Of a stretch of 16,663 nucleotides of DNA, positions 6,203-13,495 are shown piece by piece; positions within the stretch are counted from its first letter, which is position 1; every line of letters starts with the position of its first letter. This DNA is from an uncultured Lachnospiraceae bacterium (GTDB taxonomy: Bacteria > Bacillota > Clostridia > Lachnospirales > Lachnospiraceae), in the NCBI GenBank assembly GCA_947177925.1, contig CAMWWJ010000033.1:1-16663 (forward strand), given 5' to 3'. The position numbers were made by a program, and so were the translations under genes. Under the pieces are notes generated by a model. That model searched no databases and was not told the DNA's origin. It saw only the letters and a program-made list of their open reading frames with translations.

Positions 6203-9200
6203 CTATTTTTCTTCTACTTCTAAATTCATAAGCTTTTCCAATAGCTTCAGTCTTTCATATTTTACCTCTGCATATCTGGCAGCTTCCTCCAGATATTCTT
6301 TTGCAGCCTCTGCATTTTTCTCTGTCATTTTCTTAAAACGCAGCTCTCTTTTTACAAATTCCTCATAGGATTCCTTTGGCTTTTTACTATCCAGTACAAA
6401 AGGGCCCTTTCCTTCCTCAAGCCTTCTTGGATCATAACGGAACAGATGAAAATATCCGGTATCCACTGCTAACCTTTCCGTTGCCTGGGCATTGGACATT
6501 CCTCCCATGATGCCATGGCTGATACAGGGCGCATAAGCAATAATGATAGAAGGTCCCGGATAGCTTTCCGCTTCCAACAACACCTTGATGCAATGCTGCC
6601 TGTCGGCACCCTGCGCCACCTGGGCAATATAAATATTTTCATATTGCATAAGCATCATTGCCAGATCCTTTTTCTTTTTCCTTTTTCCTTCCAGCGAAAA
6701 CTTGGCCGTGGCTCCAAAAGGAGTTGCTTTGGACTGCTGTCCTCCCGTGTTGGAATATACTTCTGTATCGAAAATCAGAATATTGATATCCATGCCGCTG
6801 GCTGCCACATGGTCAAGGCCTCCAAATCCAATATCATAGGCCCAGCCGTCACCGCCAAATATCCAGTGGGAAATCTTGTCGTCCCCTTCCTTTCGCAGAA
6901 TATCCTCCGCCATGGTAATCCCGTATCCGAATTCTGCATTGTCCTCAAATAGTGAGCTTGCCCATGCAGGTCCTTTTCCTTCCCTGCTTACCGTATAAGG
7001 CGCTGAGGGCACGCTGCCTCCCCATATAGAGGAACAGCCTGTTGCATTGGCTACTACCATACGCTCTCCGAACAGTTGTGTTACCAGCTTTGCATATGGA
7101 GTCTCTCCGCAGCCCGGACATGCTCCCGAAAATTCCAGCAGGGGCTTTTTGAACTGGCTTCCCTTTACGGTAGTTTCCGGAAACTTCTCAAGCACCTCTT
7201 CCTTTGGTGACAGTACCTGCCCATATGCAAAATAATCCTGTTTTTTCCGCTCCCTTTCCTTTGCAAGCGGACTGTATTCCAATGCCTTCTTTCCCATTTT
7301 TCCGGGACAGTTTTCTATACAGGCGCCGCAGCCGGTACAGTCCATAACGGATACTGTAATTCCAAAAGAATAATCCGGCATACCTGTCATATCAAGAAGC
7401 TCCATGCCCTTTGGTGCGCTTTCTGCCTCTTCCTTATTGCACACTGCCGGACGGATGACACTGTGAGGACATACATAAGAACAGATATTGCACTGAATGC
7501 AGTTTTCCGGTATCCATTTTGCCACCTCATCTGCAATTCCTCTTTTTTCATAAGCAGCAGTACCAAGGGGCAGGGTTCCATCTGCAATATCCAGAAATGC
7601 CGATACGGGAAGCTCATTTCCCTTTCCTGCATTTAGCGGCTCTAAAATGTCATTTACGAACTCTATCGTATCAGCCCGCTTTTCGCCCTGCAGATCCTTC
7701 TGACCTGCTGATTCCTTTTTCCAGCGTTTTTCCACCTTGGAATCGTTTGCCTGTGCTTCCTTCCACTGCTCCGGTATGCTTATCCTTTTTACCTTCTCAA
7801 ATCCTAACCGGATTCCCTGTATATTTTTGGATACTACTTCTTCTCCCTTTTTTCCAAAGGACTTTTTTACCGCTTCCTGCATGGCTTCTTCTGCCTTATC
7901 TCTTGGCAGAAGCCCGGATGCCTGGAAAAATGCCGCCTGTAAAATCGTACTTGTCTTTCCTCTTAATCCGATTTCCCGGCTAAGGGCGCCTGCATCGATA
8001 ATCCAGAGGCTGATATTTTTTTCTGCCAGCAATTTTTTTACTTTGCCGGGAAGCTTTTCCTCCAACTGCGCCTCTTCATAAGGACAGTTTAAAAGAAAAG
8101 TGCCGCCTTCCCTGATTTCCTCTACCATATCATATTTTTCCAGATAAGATACATTGTGGCAGGCGGCAAAATCCGGTTCATAAATCAAATAGGAGGAACG
8201 GATTTTTTCTTTGGAAAAACGCAGATGGGAAATGGTCAGCCCTCCTGATTTCTTGGAATCGTATTCAAAGTATGCCTGTACCTGTCCATCTGACAGGCTG
8301 CTCATAAGCTTGACCGTATTTTTGTTGGCGCCTACCGTTCCATCTGAACCATAGCCCCAGAATTTGCAGGAAAATTGTTCCTTTTCCCCTCCCTTTCCAG
8401 CTTTTCCATGATTATCCCTTTTTTTCAGAAGGGATACAGGTTCCAGCGAAAGATTGGTTACATCATCCCGGATTCCTATGGTAAATTTCTTTTTCTGTTC
8501 ATTGGCATATACGGCGCGGATCTGATCCGGCGTGGTGTCCTTTGAGCTTAATCCGTAACGTCCCCCATAAAGGGAAACTGTCTCAAAATCCGTTCCCTTC
8601 AATGCTGCCGCTATTTCCAGATAAAGTGGCTCTCCTACGGCACCCGGCTCCTTTGTCCGGTCCAGCACACTGATTTTCTTCACAGTTTTAGGAATCGCCT
8701 CTAAAAAGCGCTCCTTGCAGAAGGGACGAAACAGGCGGACCTTGATCAATCCCACTTTTTCCTCCATGCTGTCTATGACTTCCTCGATTGTATTGCAGAC
8801 AGAGCCCATGGCAATGATGATTTGGGTGGCATCCTTTGCGCCATAATATTCAAACAAATGATAATCCGTCTTTTTCCTTTTGTTGATTTCCTGTAAATAA
8901 TGCTCCACAACCTCTGGAAAAGCATCATAATAGGAATTGGAAGCCTCCCTTACCTGAAAGAAGATATCCGGATTCTGGGCGCTGCCCCGAAGTATGGGAT
9001 TGTTTGGATGAACTCCTCTGTTTTTAAATTCTTCCGCTTCTTTTTGTGGAAACATTTCCTTCAATTCTTCGTATTTCCATTCCTCCACCTTCTGCAGTTC
9101 ATGGTAGGTCCGGAACCCATCAAAGAAATGCAGAACCGGAACTCTTCCCTTTATGGTTGCAAGATGGGCCGCTGCCGCTATATCCATTGCTTCCTGCACA

Positions 9201-9622
9201 TTATTGCTGCAAAGCATTGCAAATCCGGTCTGCCTGGTTCCATATACATCCTGATGATCCCCAAATATGGAAAGGGCATGGCTGGATATGGTCCTTGCTG
9301 CTACGTGGATCACACAGGGAAGCAGCTCTCCTGCAATCTTATACATATTCGGTATCATAAGAAGAAGTCCCTGGGAAGCACTGAAAGAGGTTGTAAAGGC
9401 GCCTGCTGTAAGGGCTCCGTGAAGGGCTCCTGCCACACCTGCTTCCGACTGCATCTGTGCTATCTTTACCGGCTTGCCGAAAATATTTTCTCTGCCTTCC
9501 ACTGCCCAATTTTCCACACTTTCCGCCATTGTGGATGAGGGGGTGATGGGATACACCACTGCCGCCTCCGAGAAGGCATATGCAACATATGCGGCTGCCT
9601 GGTTACCGTCCATGATCATCAT
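6203..9622 (-). CDS. nifJ: Pyruvate:ferredoxin (flavodoxin) oxidoreductase
   Basis: A 1139-aa homodimer-type PFOR converting pyruvate and CoA to acetyl-CoA and CO2 with ferredoxin reduction, the central fermentative step in Clostridia. Parts in order: pyrimidine-binding domain I (GNQAAAYVAYAFSEAAVVYPITPSS near residues 6-30; shown only as a landmark), domains II-III (about 260-640), a bacterial ferredoxin-like insert with two 4Fe-4S sites (C708/711/714/718 and C762/765/768/772), and the thiamine diphosphate domain with GDGW (924-927) and NTGGQQSK (958-965). The third, proximal cluster is supplied by C835, C838, C863 and C1033. The length is normal to slightly short for the family. The ATG lies 1 nt after the rubrerythrin stop with GGAG about 10 nt upstream, implying translational coupling. 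Rubredoxin follows. Oxygen sensitivity of this enzyme makes the flanking rubrerythrin and rubredoxin functionally sensible. Confidence 0.97.
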   Translation of the reverse strand: MMIMDGNQAAAYVAYAFSEAAVVYPITPSSTMAESVENWAVEGRENIFGKPVKIAQMQSEAGVAGALHGALTAGAFTTSFSASQGLLLMIPNMYKIAGELLPCVIHVAARTISSHALSIFGDHQDVYGTRQTGFAMLCSNNVQEAMDIAAAAHLATIKGRVPVLHFFDGFRTYHELQKVEEWKYEELKEMFPQKEAEEFKNRGVHPNNPILRGSAQNPDIFFQVREASNSYYDAFPEVVEHYLQEINKRKKTDYHLFEYYGAKDATQIIIAMGSVCNTIEEVIDSMEEKVGLIKVRLFRPFCKERFLEAIPKTVKKISVLDRTKEPGAVGEPLYLEIAAALKGTDFETVSLYGGRYGLSSKDTTPDQIRAVYANEQKKKFTIGIRDDVTNLSLEPVSLLKKRDNHGKAGKGGEKEQFSCKFWGYGSDGTVGANKNTVKLMSSLSDGQVQAYFEYDSKKSGGLTISHLRFSKEKIRSSYLIYEPDFAACHNVSYLEKYDMVEEIREGGTFLLNCPYEEAQLEEKLPGKVKKLLAEKNISLWIIDAGALSREIGLRGKTSTILQAAFFQASGLLPRDKAEEAMQEAVKKSFGKKGEEVVSKNIQGIRLGFEKVKRISIPEQWKEAQANDSKVEKRWKKESAGQKDLQGEKRADTIEFVNDILEPLNAGKGNELPVSAFLDIADGTLPLGTAAYEKRGIADEVAKWIPENCIQCNICSYVCPHSVIRPAVCNKEEAESAPKGMELLDMTGMPDYSFGITVSVMDCTGCGACIENCPGKMGKKALEYSPLAKERERKKQDYFAYGQVLSPKEEVLEKFPETTVKGSQFKKPLLEFSGACPGCGETPYAKLVTQLFGERMVVANATGCSSIWGGSVPSAPYTVSREGKGPAWASSLFEDNAEFGYGITMAEDILRKEGDDKISHWIFGGDGWAYDIGFGGLDHVAASGMDINILIFDTEVYSNTGGQQSKATPFGATAKFSLEGKRKKKKDLAMMLMQYENIYIAQVAQGADRQHCIKVLLEAESYPGPSIIIAYAPCISHGIMGGMSNAQATERLAVDTGYFHLFRYDPRRLEEGKGPFVLDSKKPKESYEEFVKRELRFKKMTEKNAEAAKEYLEEAARYAEVKYERLKLLEKLMNLEVEEK

Positions 9623-9623
9623 A

Positions 9624-10163
9624 TCAATAGTTCTCCGCCTTTACCTGGAAATATGCCTGTGTATGGGCGCATACAGGACATACCTCCGGAGCCTCTTTTG
9701 CAATGACCAGATGACCGCAGTTTAAGCACTGCCAGATGGCATCTCCTTCCTTTGTAAATACAAGGCCGCCTTCTACATTTTTCAGCAGCTTTAAATATCG
9801 TTCTTCATGAGCCTTTTCAATTTCCGCTACCCTGTCAAACATACGCGCAATGGCTTCAAATCCTTCTTCCCTTGCTTCCTTTGCAAACCTTGGATACATA
9901 TCACTCCATTCGTAATGTTCGCCCTTGGCTGCCTCTGTCAGATTCACTTCTGTAGGACCGATTCCATCATGTAACAGCTTAAACCACAATTTTGCATGGG
10001 CCTTTTCATTTGCTGCTGTTTCTTCAAACAGATTGGCAATCTGATGATAGCCGTCTTTTCTTGCTCTTTTTGCAAAATAGCAATACTGGTTTCTTGCCAT
10101 GGACTCTCCTGCAAAGGCTTCCATTAAATTTTTTTCTGTCTTGCTTCCTTTTAATGCTTCCAT
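9624..10163 (-). CDS. rbr: Rubrerythrin
   Basis: A 179-aa non-haem iron protein that reduces hydrogen peroxide to water in anaerobes using electrons from NADH via rubredoxin-type carriers. The N-terminal four-helix ferritin-like domain (about 1-135) carries the diiron ligands: E20 in AFAGESMARN, E53 and H56 in the ANEKAHA EXXH motif, and E116/H119 in AEIEKAHEE, with a further glutamate in KEAREEG (96-100). The C-terminal rubredoxin-like domain holds Fe(Cys)4 with C146-X2-C149 and C162-X2-C165 (CPVCAHTQAYF). I chose the ATG at 10163, where MEALKGSKTEKN begins, because AAGGAG sits 7 nt upstream. The open frame runs 10 codons further upstream, but that stretch overlaps the ribosome binding site. 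Its stop is 1 nt from the nifJ start. Confidence 0.96.
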   Translation of the reverse strand: MEALKGSKTEKNLMEAFAGESMARNQYCYFAKRARKDGYHQIANLFEETAANEKAHAKLWFKLLHDGIGPTEVNLTEAAKGEHYEWSDMYPRFAKEAREEGFEAIARMFDRVAEIEKAHEERYLKLLKNVEGGLVFTKEGDAIWQCLNCGHLVIAKEAPEVCPVCAHTQAYFQVKAENY

Positions 10164-10217
10164 CCTTTTTCTCCTTTTCCGCCGGATTATCAAAACCTGT
10201 CTAACAGAATAAGCATA

Positions 10218-10266
10218 TAAAAATGCTCATACCCGGACCTTTATATCCTAAGTATGAGCATTTTTA
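10218..10266 (-). terminator. Strong terminator after the DUF3006 gene, bidirectional in form
   Basis: Positions 10218-10232 pair perfectly with 10252-10266: a 15-bp stem of AAAAATGCTCATAC type with a 19-nt loop. Flanking A/T runs give a U tract on either strand. On the minus strand it closes the xth-MBL-DUF3006 unit, 39 nt past its last stop codon. Only about 40 nt separate it from the rubrerythrin ribosome binding site. Confidence 0.85.
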
Positions 10267-10304
10267 CATATAAAATATTCACATATCTGGAAAAATCTGC
10301 TTTA

Positions 10305-10517
10305 TTATTTGAACAGCTTATGAAATCTTTCATGAATTTCCTGTTTCTTTTCCTCTGTTTTTTCTGCGGCAATTACATAAACACCTTTTTCATCCAGTGT
10401 AATGAAATCACCTTCCTTTATCTGTAGCGGCAGCTTATATTTTGGAATTTTTACAAAGGTCTTATCCTCCTTTTCACAAACTGCTATATTTTCTTCAAAT
10501 CGATCAACCACTAACAT
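10305..10517 (-). CDS. DUF3006 small protein
   Basis: A 70-aa protein matching DUF3006: MLVVDRFEENIAVCE at the start, an LPLQIKEGDFITL strand in the middle, then a TEEKKQEIHERFHKLFK C-terminal helix. The pattern 'xxVDRFEgxxAVxE...lP...kEGDvl...' is typical of the family. Its biochemical role is unknown. DUF3006 proteins are often encoded beside or fused to ComEC-like MBL-fold hydrolases, and that is exactly the case here, with the MBL gene ending 37 nt upstream. I chose the ATG at 10517 because GGGAG lies 8 nt upstream. An in-frame ATG 12 codons earlier (10553, right at the MBL stop) has a weaker AGGGA site. Longer extensions overlap the MBL gene and are spurious. The terminator at 10218-10266 follows. 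Confidence 0.85.
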   Translation of the reverse strand: MLVVDRFEENIAVCEKEDKTFVKIPKYKLPLQIKEGDFITLDEKGVYVIAAEKTEEKKQEIHERFHKLFK

Positions 10518-10554
10518 GTTTCTTTCTCCCTTCAAAAAACTCACATTTTTCATT

Positions 10555-11511
10555 TTATTCCCTGGTACCGGGCTCCGCATTGAACTGCAGGCTTTTTCCA
10601 TCACTTTCCAATATAATAGTGCCCTGCTCATCTGTACGAAACACGAAAATACCTGCCTCAGACAGCTTCTTAAGGGTTTCCTTATGAGGATGCCCGTAAT
10701 CGTTTCCTCTCCCACAGGATATAATAGCATATTTCGGGTCTACTGTCTTTAAAAATAATTCTCCAGTGGATGTTCTGCTGCCATGATGACCCAACTTCAA
10801 CACATCAGCCGAAATATCCAGCCCGCTTAAGCAGATGTCTTCCTCTGCCTCTTCTTCCGCATCTCCGCACATTACAATGGAATTAGAACCGTGTACCAGC
10901 TTGATGCCCACAGACCAGTTATTCAATTCCTCACCATAGTCCTCTTTAACCGGCGACAGTATGGTAAAAGAACTGCTTCCCAATGGATAGGTATCTCCCG
11001 GCTTTGGAGCAGTAATGGACAAATCATGATTTTCAATTGCAGCTATTACATCTTCAAAGGTTGCTGTTGTATGTACCTTTTGGGGCATAAACAATGTTTT
11101 AATCCCAAAATTCTCAATAACTGTGTCCAGTCCTCCAATATGGTCTGCATGAGGATGTGTGGCAATCACATAATCAAGCTCCGTAATCCCCTGCTCTTTT
11201 AAATATGCCGTAATCATTTCTCCATCCTGATTGTTGCCTGCATCCACCAGCATAGAATGCCCGCCGCAACTGACCAGAATACAGTCTGCCTGCCCCACAT
11301 CCAGAAAATGGACTTCCATCTCCTGCATATTCCTTCCGGCTTCTTCCACCGAATCCGCTGATACAGCACCAGCCTGCTCCTTAGCCGCCTGACCTGTTGC
11401 AGCTTTTGCTCCGGGCAGGACATTGGGCAATACCAATGATCCTAATATAAATATAACGGAAAAGACCCCTGCAAGTATACTGGAACATTTTCCCTTTCCC
11501 ATCCGCCTCAT
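10555..11511 (-). CDS. Exported ComEC-like MBL-fold metallohydrolase
   Basis: A 318-aa metallo-beta-lactamase-fold protein. The N-terminus has basic residues, a hydrophobic stretch (about 11-30) and an AKA-type signal peptidase site near residue 37, so it is probably secreted or membrane-tethered. The domain runs about 65-305: EVHFLDVGQADCILV, MLVDAGNN, the metal-binding HPHADH motif (H119, H121, D123, H124), MCGDAEE (D217) and LGHHGSRTS (H242). This layout is that of the C-terminal nuclease-like domain of ComEC/Rec2 and its stand-alone relatives. The substrate is not known; nuclease or phosphodiesterase activity is plausible. Its start overlaps the xth stop by 4 nt (ATGA), so translation is coupled. 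An in-frame ATG three codons later (MGKGK) has GAGGAG at 11 nt and is an alternative. DUF3006 follows. Confidence 0.9.
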   Translation of the reverse strand: MRRMGKGKCSSILAGVFSVIFILGSLVLPNVLPGAKAATGQAAKEQAGAVSADSVEEAGRNMQEMEVHFLDVGQADCILVSCGGHSMLVDAGNNQDGEMITAYLKEQGITELDYVIATHPHADHIGGLDTVIENFGIKTLFMPQKVHTTATFEDVIAAIENHDLSITAPKPGDTYPLGSSSFTILSPVKEDYGEELNNWSVGIKLVHGSNSIVMCGDAEEEAEEDICLSGLDISADVLKLGHHGSRTSTGELFLKTVDPKYAIISCGRGNDYGHPHKETLKKLSEAGIFVFRTDEQGTIILESDGKSLQFNAEPGTRE

Positions 11512-12287
11512 CTCTCCTCAATATTATATGCTTCCATATCTATGAAAAGCTCCACCGGACAATGGTCAGAACCGAATATATCACTGTGGATCTTTCCATC
11601 TTTAAGCCTGTCCTTTAAGCATTCCGATACTAGAAAATAGTCAATTCTCCATCCTGCATTTTTTGCCCTTGCCTGAAACCGGTAAGACCACCAGGAATAA
11701 GCTCCTTCTAACTCTGGATAAAAATATCGGAATGTATCAATGAATCCAGCATCTAAAAGCCTTGTAAACTTTTCTCTCTCCTCATCTGTAAATCCAGCAT
11801 TTTTCCGGTTCGTTTTGGGATTTTTCAAGTCTATTTCCCTGTGGGCCACATTTAAGTCCCCACATATGATCACCGGTTTCTTTTCTTCCAGCCCCTTTAC
11901 ATAAGCAAGAAATTCTTCTTCCCAAAGCATCCGGTAATCCAGTCTTTTCAGCCCGTCTCCCGAATTGGGTGTATACACTGTTACAAAATAAAAAGACTCA
12001 TACTCCAGAGTAATGACTCTTCCTTCCTTGTCATGCTCTTCTTTTCCTATGCCTGTTCTTACGGATAAAGGCTCTTTTTTGGTAAAGACCGCCGTTCCGG
12101 AATAGCCCTTTTTCTCTGCATAATTCCAATATTGATAATAGCCCTCCAGCTCCAAATCGATCTGCCCCTGCTGCAATTTGGTTTCCTGTACGCAGAAAAT
12201 ATCCGCATCCAAGGCTTTTACGGCCTCCAAAAATCCTTTTCCCACGCAGGCTCTAAGACCGTTTACATTCCACGAGATACATTTCAT
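11508..12287 (-). CDS. xth: Exodeoxyribonuclease III / AP endonuclease
   Basis: A 259-aa enzyme of the EEP (endonuclease/exonuclease/phosphatase) superfamily, cytoplasmic, acting at abasic sites in base-excision repair and as a 3'-5' exonuclease. Recognisable motifs: MKCISWNVNGLRA (N7), DIFCVQETKLQ (E35, metal ligand), VYTPNSGDGLKRLDYR (Y105), ICGDLNVAHREIDLKNPK (D144, N146), FTDEEREKF, then the WRIDYFLVS strand and GSDHCPV (D241, H242). Length is normal for bacterial ExoIII/ExoA. I chose the ATG at 12287 because the family start motif MKxISWNVNG begins there and GAGGG is 7 nt upstream. The open frame extends 70 codons further but covers the promoter and leader. First gene of the unit with MBL and DUF3006. 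Confidence 0.96.
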   Translation of the reverse strand: MKCISWNVNGLRACVGKGFLEAVKALDADIFCVQETKLQQGQIDLELEGYYQYWNYAEKKGYSGTAVFTKKEPLSVRTGIGKEEHDKEGRVITLEYESFYFVTVYTPNSGDGLKRLDYRMLWEEEFLAYVKGLEEKKPVIICGDLNVAHREIDLKNPKTNRKNAGFTDEEREKFTRLLDAGFIDTFRYFYPELEGAYSWWSYRFQARAKNAGWRIDYFLVSECLKDRLKDGKIHSDIFGSDHCPVELFIDMEAYNIEER

Positions 12288-12335
12288 TTCTTTGCCCTCA
12301 CAATTGCCTGTTTCCAATATACAAACAAAAGGCTC

Positions 12336-12360
12336 TGTAAAACCAGATACCTGTTTTACA
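12336..12360 (-). promoter_or_regulatory. Leader hairpin upstream of xth
   Basis: Positions 12336-12343 (TGTAAAAC) pair perfectly with 12353-12360. After a one-base bulge the stem gains 2 bp (12345-12346 with 12351-12352), closing a 4-nt loop. It lies in the xth leader between promoter and start. A U-rich but not uninterrupted stretch follows on the minus strand, so it could be a weak attenuator, an mRNA stabiliser or chance. Confidence 0.35.
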
Positions 12361-12384
12361 AAGCTTCTTTGCTTTCCATATTGT

Positions 12385-12414
12385 ATTATAATCCATTTCA
12401 TGGGAAAAATACAA
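12385..12414 (-). promoter_or_regulatory. Promoter for xth operon
   Basis: Reading minus, TTGTAT (12414-12409) is followed after 18 bp by a perfect TATAAT (12390-12385). Transcription would start near 12378, giving a leader of about 90 nt before the xth ATG. The leader contains the hairpin at 12336-12360. Confidence 0.6.
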
Positions 12415-12520
12415 GTCATTTCTATAGGATTTTTGTAGTCCACGTACTGCAGTCCCACACATCCGTCACTACATCCCGGTAAAACCAAGCTTAACACGGA
12501 CAGCTTTCACAAATTATAAA

Positions 12521-12533
12521 ATATCAGCGTAAG
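12521..12533 (+). repeat. Recombinase-site repeat A (ATATCAGCGTAAG)
   Basis: A 13-bp perfect inverted copy of the sequence at 13507-13519. The two copies bracket the tyrosine recombinase gene over 999 bp. The core CAGCGTAAG (12525-12533) recurs in the hsdS 3' end at 16609-16617. It lies 22 nt beyond the recombinase stop codon, at the boundary with the xth upstream region, so it may mark the left edge of the restriction-modification element. That it is a recombination site is inferred from the repeat pattern. Confidence 0.6.
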
Positions 12534-12555
12534 TACACCTCGTTACTATTTTACT

Positions 12556-13482
12556 TTACAAACCTGATAATGTTCTCATCACAAGATCCACATCCTTATT
12601 TTCCAACTCCTGAATGATATGCAAATATGTCTTCTGCGTAGTTGTCATACTTGCATGTCCCAATCTACGGGCAACACTCGCTATCGACACTCCAGCAAAC
12701 AAAAGTAAAGAAGCATGTGTATGTCTAAGCCCATGAATCGAAATCTCAGAAATGCCACAAGACTTGCAATGTCTTGTAAGCACATCATTTACCGTTGAAT
12801 TGTAAACCTTACTATCGCCAATAAAAATCGGTTTATCTTCAGGCATTCCCTTTATCAATTCGGAAAACTTAACAACTATCTGCCAATCAATTTGAATTTT
12901 CCTTACCGAGGATTTATTCTTTGTTGGCATAAATCCACCATCGCCTTTATAATCCCATGTCTTACTTATTGACAATGTCTGTCTTGCAAAATCAAAGTCA
13001 GATGGTGTAATCGCAAGCGCCTCCGAAAAACGCATACCGGTTTTGGAAACAAGCAGTATGAACCAATCCCAATTAGGTTCTTCCTTAATATCAAGGTCTG
13101 CAATCAGCGTATGCAATTCAAACTGATTTAAGTATTTAATCTTCTTATTTCGTGGTGTCTTTCCTTTGATAATTGCCTTTCTTGTAGGGTCTCTGTCGAT
13201 AAGTCCTTCATCAACAGCATCAAGAATTGCTCCTTTTAATTGATGATGAAAATCCAATGTTGTTTGTCTTTCGTGCTCTTTCGCATAATCGTTCAAAAGC
13301 TGTTGATACACAGTTCTTGTCAAACCGGCAATTGTTAATTCTGGCGCCAGCTTTTCAATCCATTTCTGTGTCATCAGATACTTTGACATTGTTGCCTCTC
13401 TAATCGCACCTTTCTTATATACATCCACCCATTGTTTGTAATACTCGCAAAAAAGTGTTGTATTGCCCATATCTTTTAGCAT
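12556..13482 (-). CDS. Tyrosine recombinase (phage-integrase family)
   Basis: A 308-aa site-specific recombinase. The N-terminal part (about 8-105) is a SAM-like core-binding domain (YYKQWVDVYKKG...), and the catalytic domain runs about 115-305. The active-site set is complete: R151 (TGMRFSEAL), a lysine in the beta-hairpin (K188/K190, TKNKSSVRK), H250 and R253 (SIHGLRHTHAS), H276 (RRLGHAS) and nucleophile Y286 (KTYLHI). It is adjacent to a type I restriction-modification locus, a position known for recombinases that invert hsdS segments, such as CreX/PsrA of the pneumococcal SpnIII locus. Perfect 13-bp inverted repeats flank it. The ATG at 13482 has GGAGG with 6 nt spacing. No promoter was recognised upstream, so expression may rely on read-through from hsdR. 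An integrative-element integrase is the alternative, but no phage or conjugation genes are nearby. Confidence 0.93.
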   Translation of the reverse strand: MLKDMGNTTLFCEYYKQWVDVYKKGAIREATMSKYLMTQKWIEKLAPELTIAGLTRTVYQQLLNDYAKEHERQTTLDFHHQLKGAILDAVDEGLIDRDPTRKAIIKGKTPRNKKIKYLNQFELHTLIADLDIKEEPNWDWFILLVSKTGMRFSEALAITPSDFDFARQTLSISKTWDYKGDGGFMPTKNKSSVRKIQIDWQIVVKFSELIKGMPEDKPIFIGDSKVYNSTVNDVLTRHCKSCGISEISIHGLRHTHASLLLFAGVSIASVARRLGHASMTTTQKTYLHIIQELENKDVDLVMRTLSGL

Positions 13483-13495
13483 AAGCTACCTCCAT
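13415..13495 (-). CDS. Possible 26-codon leader ORF overlapping the recombinase start
   Basis: An ATG at 13495-13493 with an excellent AAGGAG at 8-nt spacing opens a 26-codon frame (MEVAYAKRYG...) that runs past the recombinase ATG at 13482 in a different frame and stops at 13415. Ribosomes using it would bypass the recombinase start, so it could lower recombinase output. Its Shine-Dalgarno overlaps repeat copy B. No homology is recognised, so this is only a candidate. Confidence 0.25.
   Translation of the reverse strand: MEVAYAKRYGQYNTFLRVLQTMGGCI

Noticed and set aside
8900..9538. 212-codon open frame on the plus strand
   Set aside because: It lies wholly antisense to nifJ, is rich in His/Cys/aromatic residues without domain character, and lacks a convincing ribosome site. 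It is a shadow of the nifJ codon pattern.
10164..10193. Basic 10-residue N-terminal extension of rubrerythrin
   Set aside because: It overlaps the AAGGAG ribosome site, and the rubrerythrin family starts near MEALKGSKTEKN.
10518..10730. 71-codon N-terminal extension of the DUF3006 protein
   Set aside because: It overlaps the end of the MBL gene in another frame, and DUF3006 homology starts at MLVVDRF with GGGAG just upstream.
12288..12497. 70-codon N-terminal extension of xth, or a small lipoprotein-like gene (LVLPGCSDG)
   Set aside because: The stretch contains the xth promoter, TATAAT at 12385-12390, and the leader hairpin. The family start motif and a good ribosome site are at 12287.
12415..12555. 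tRNA or tRNA-fragment attachment site next to the recombinase
   Set aside because: No cloverleaf, CCA end or tRNA 3' half was recognisable here; the only notable element is the CAGCGTAAG repeat.
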